Below are positions 5,659-6,944 of a stretch of 6,944 nt of DNA, one piece after another; the stretch's first letter is position 1; every line of letters begins with the position of its first letter. The stretch is from the NCBI GenBank assembly GCA_949511925.1, contig CATEYX010000081.1, positions 1 to 6,944 of the forward strand, written 5' to 3'. The DNA comes from Cryomorphaceae bacterium (GTDB lineage Bacteria; Bacteroidota; Bacteroidia; Flavobacteriales; BACL11). The notes under the pieces are model-generated. The model searched no databases and was not told where the DNA came from. It was given only the letters and a program-made list of their open reading frames with translations. A program made the position numbers and the translations under genes.

Positions 5659-6944
5659 ATGGAAAAGAATAAGGTAAATGTTATGCAGGCTTTTAAGGAA
5701 TTTATTTGGCCTAGGAAAGGAATCGTATCTGTAGGTTTGGTTCTTATTGTAATTAGCCGTTTAGCAAGTTTAGTTCTGCCCTTAAAAAGCAAAGAATTAT
5801 TAGATGAAATAATCCCTAGTAAAGATTTGGATGCTTTAATGAGTATGGTATTAATTGTTTCTGGAGCTATTTTAATTCAAGCTATTACCTCTTTTGCTTT
5901 AACAAGGTTGTTAAGTGTTGAAGCACAATTATTAATTTCTAAGTTAAGAGCGAAAGTACAGAAACAAGTATTGTCCTTACCTATCTCCTATTTTGACAAT
6001 AATAAATCAGGAGCTTTAGTCTCTAGAATAATGAGCGATGTAGAGGGTGTGCGTAACCTCATTGGTACAGGCTTAGTTCAATTGTTCGGAGGGACAGTTA
6101 CTGCAATTATTTCTCTAGTATTATTAATTAATATTAGTGGGAAAATGACCTTATTTGTTCTTGCTCCAGTATTCTTATTTGCTATTATTGCTTTAAAAGC
6201 ATTTGGGTATATCCGTCCTATCTTTAGAAAGAGAGGAATGATAAATGCGGAGGTTAAAGGTAGATTAACTGAAACCTTAAATGGGGTTAGAGTAATTAAG
6301 GGTTTTAATGCCGAAGAGCAAGAGAATCTTAGTTTTGAAAAAGGAGTAGATCGTTTGTTTCAGAACGTAAAAAAAAGTTTGACAGCAACAGCAATTATGA
6401 CGAGTTCATCTGCTTTTTTGTTAGGATTATCATCAGTTGGAATTATGGGTATGGGAGGCGCTATGATTATTGAGGGGACATTATCTACTGGTGATTTTTT
6501 AGCCTTTACTTTATTGCTAGGTTTTATGATTGCTCCTATTATTCAGATGAGTAATATTGGTAGCCAACTTACAGAAGCATTTGCAGGCTTGGATAGAACA
6601 GAAGAAATAATGAGCATACAATCCGAATCAGATGATGAAATGAGAACTATTGAGCTCGATAAGATTGTTGGAGACATAGAGTTTAAGGATGTTTCTTTTT
6701 CTTATGAAAAAGGAAAAGAAGTTGTACGTAACATTACTTTTAAAGCTAATAGAGGTTCGGTTACCGCCTTAGTGGGCTCTTCTGGTTCGGGTAAATCAAC
6801 TCTAGCAAGTTTGGTAGCTAGTTTTATTAGCCCAGATTCAGGCATTATCTTAATTGATGGGAATGATATTTCCAAAGTAAGCTTAAATTCATTTAGGAGC
6901 CAGCTTGGGGTTGTCTTACAAGATGATTTCCTGTTTGAGGGAAC
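5659..6944 (+). CDS. ABC exporter, fused membrane and ATPase domains (3' end outside window)
   Basis: An open frame runs from ATG 5659 to the window edge: 428 codons and no stop. It is the N-terminal three quarters of an MsbA/multidrug-type half transporter, which normally has about 580-600 residues. The transmembrane domain has hydrophobic segments near residues 22-41, 62-82, 138-158, 164-183, 248-271 and 279-295, with the typical coupling region ISYFDNNKSGALVSRIMSDVEG (109-130) and a GVRVIKGFNAEEQE segment (209-222). The ATPase domain begins near 340 with FKDVSFSYE (A-loop Y349), Walker A GSSGSGKST (373-381) and the Q-loop VLQDDFLFEG (Q421). The signature motif, Walker B and H-loop fall beyond the window. 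It would act as a dimer in the inner membrane, exporting a lipid, drug or peptide; the substrate cannot be told. No C39 peptidase domain precedes the membrane domain. ATG 5683 (Met9) is an alternative start. Confidence 0.93.
   Translation, partial: MEKNKVNVMQAFKEFIWPRKGIVSVGLVLIVISRLASLVLPLKSKELLDEIIPSKDLDALMSMVLIVSGAILIQAITSFALTRLLSVEAQLLISKLRAKVQKQVLSLPISYFDNNKSGALVSRIMSDVEGVRNLIGTGLVQLFGGTVTAIISLVLLINISGKMTLFVLAPVFLFAIIALKAFGYIRPIFRKRGMINAEVKGRLTETLNGVRVIKGFNAEEQENLSFEKGVDRLFQNVKKSLTATAIMTSSSAFLLGLSSVGIMGMGGAMIIEGTLSTGDFLAFTLLLGFMIAPIIQMSNIGSQLTEAFAGLDRTEEIMSIQSESDDEMRTIELDKIVGDIEFKDVSFSYEKGKEVVRNITFKANRGSVTALVGSSGSGKSTLASLVASFISPDSGIILIDGNDISKVSLNSFRSQLGVVLQDDFLFEG

Noticed and set aside
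5659..6944. Bacteriocin/peptide export system formed by the ABC exporter with the CotH gene
   Set aside because: There is no C39 peptidase domain, no small leader-peptide gene and no modification enzyme nearby, and CotH is predicted to leave by the Sec and T9SS route.

Overview
The window looks like an ordinary chromosomal stretch from a member of the Bacteroidota, most likely Flavobacteriales or a close relative. The grounds are an AT-rich base composition, no Shine-Dalgarno sequences before the start codons, several TAnnTTTG boxes (the -7 element of Bacteroidota promoters), and a secreted protein ending in a type IX secretion (T9SS) type A sorting domain. There is no tRNA, rRNA, CRISPR array, insertion sequence or prophage. 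Every gap between genes is under 60 bp, so no long gene-free stretch exists.

Layout. Positions 1-156 hold the last 51 codons of a dTDP-glucose 4,6-dehydratase (rfbB). It is followed with no spacing by a PHP-family CpsB/YwqE-type tyrosine phosphatase (157-897), so this is the end of a surface-polysaccharide operon. Facing it on the minus strand are fabD (malonyl-CoA:ACP transacylase, 892-1773) and, upstream of it, folE (GTP cyclohydrolase I, 1831-2394). A compact 54-bp divergent promoter region separates folE from a plus-strand pair, mqnB (futalosine hydrolase, 2449-3021) and mqnD (1,4-dihydroxy-6-naphthoate synthase, 3018-3824). These overlap by ATGA and belong to the futalosine route to menaquinone. 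Next come a secreted CotH-kinase-family protein with a T9SS tail (3834-5606) and the first 428 codons of an ABC exporter with fused membrane and ATPase domains (5659 to the window edge).

How the genes work together. Only two real functional pairs are visible: rfbB with the phosphatase, and mqnB with mqnD. fabD and folE are housekeeping genes that may be co-transcribed. CotH and the ABC exporter have no evident link to their neighbours.

I found no new multi-gene system. The most interesting signals are small and lie in the junctions: back-to-back -7 boxes forming a perfect 10-bp inverted repeat between folE and mqnB; two promoters whose -7 boxes lie exactly 4 nt from the start codon, implying leaderless mRNAs; and a dyad centred exactly on the overlapping stop codons of the phosphatase gene and fabD. 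Residue numbers come from manual translation, and family assignments from motif recognition without database searches.
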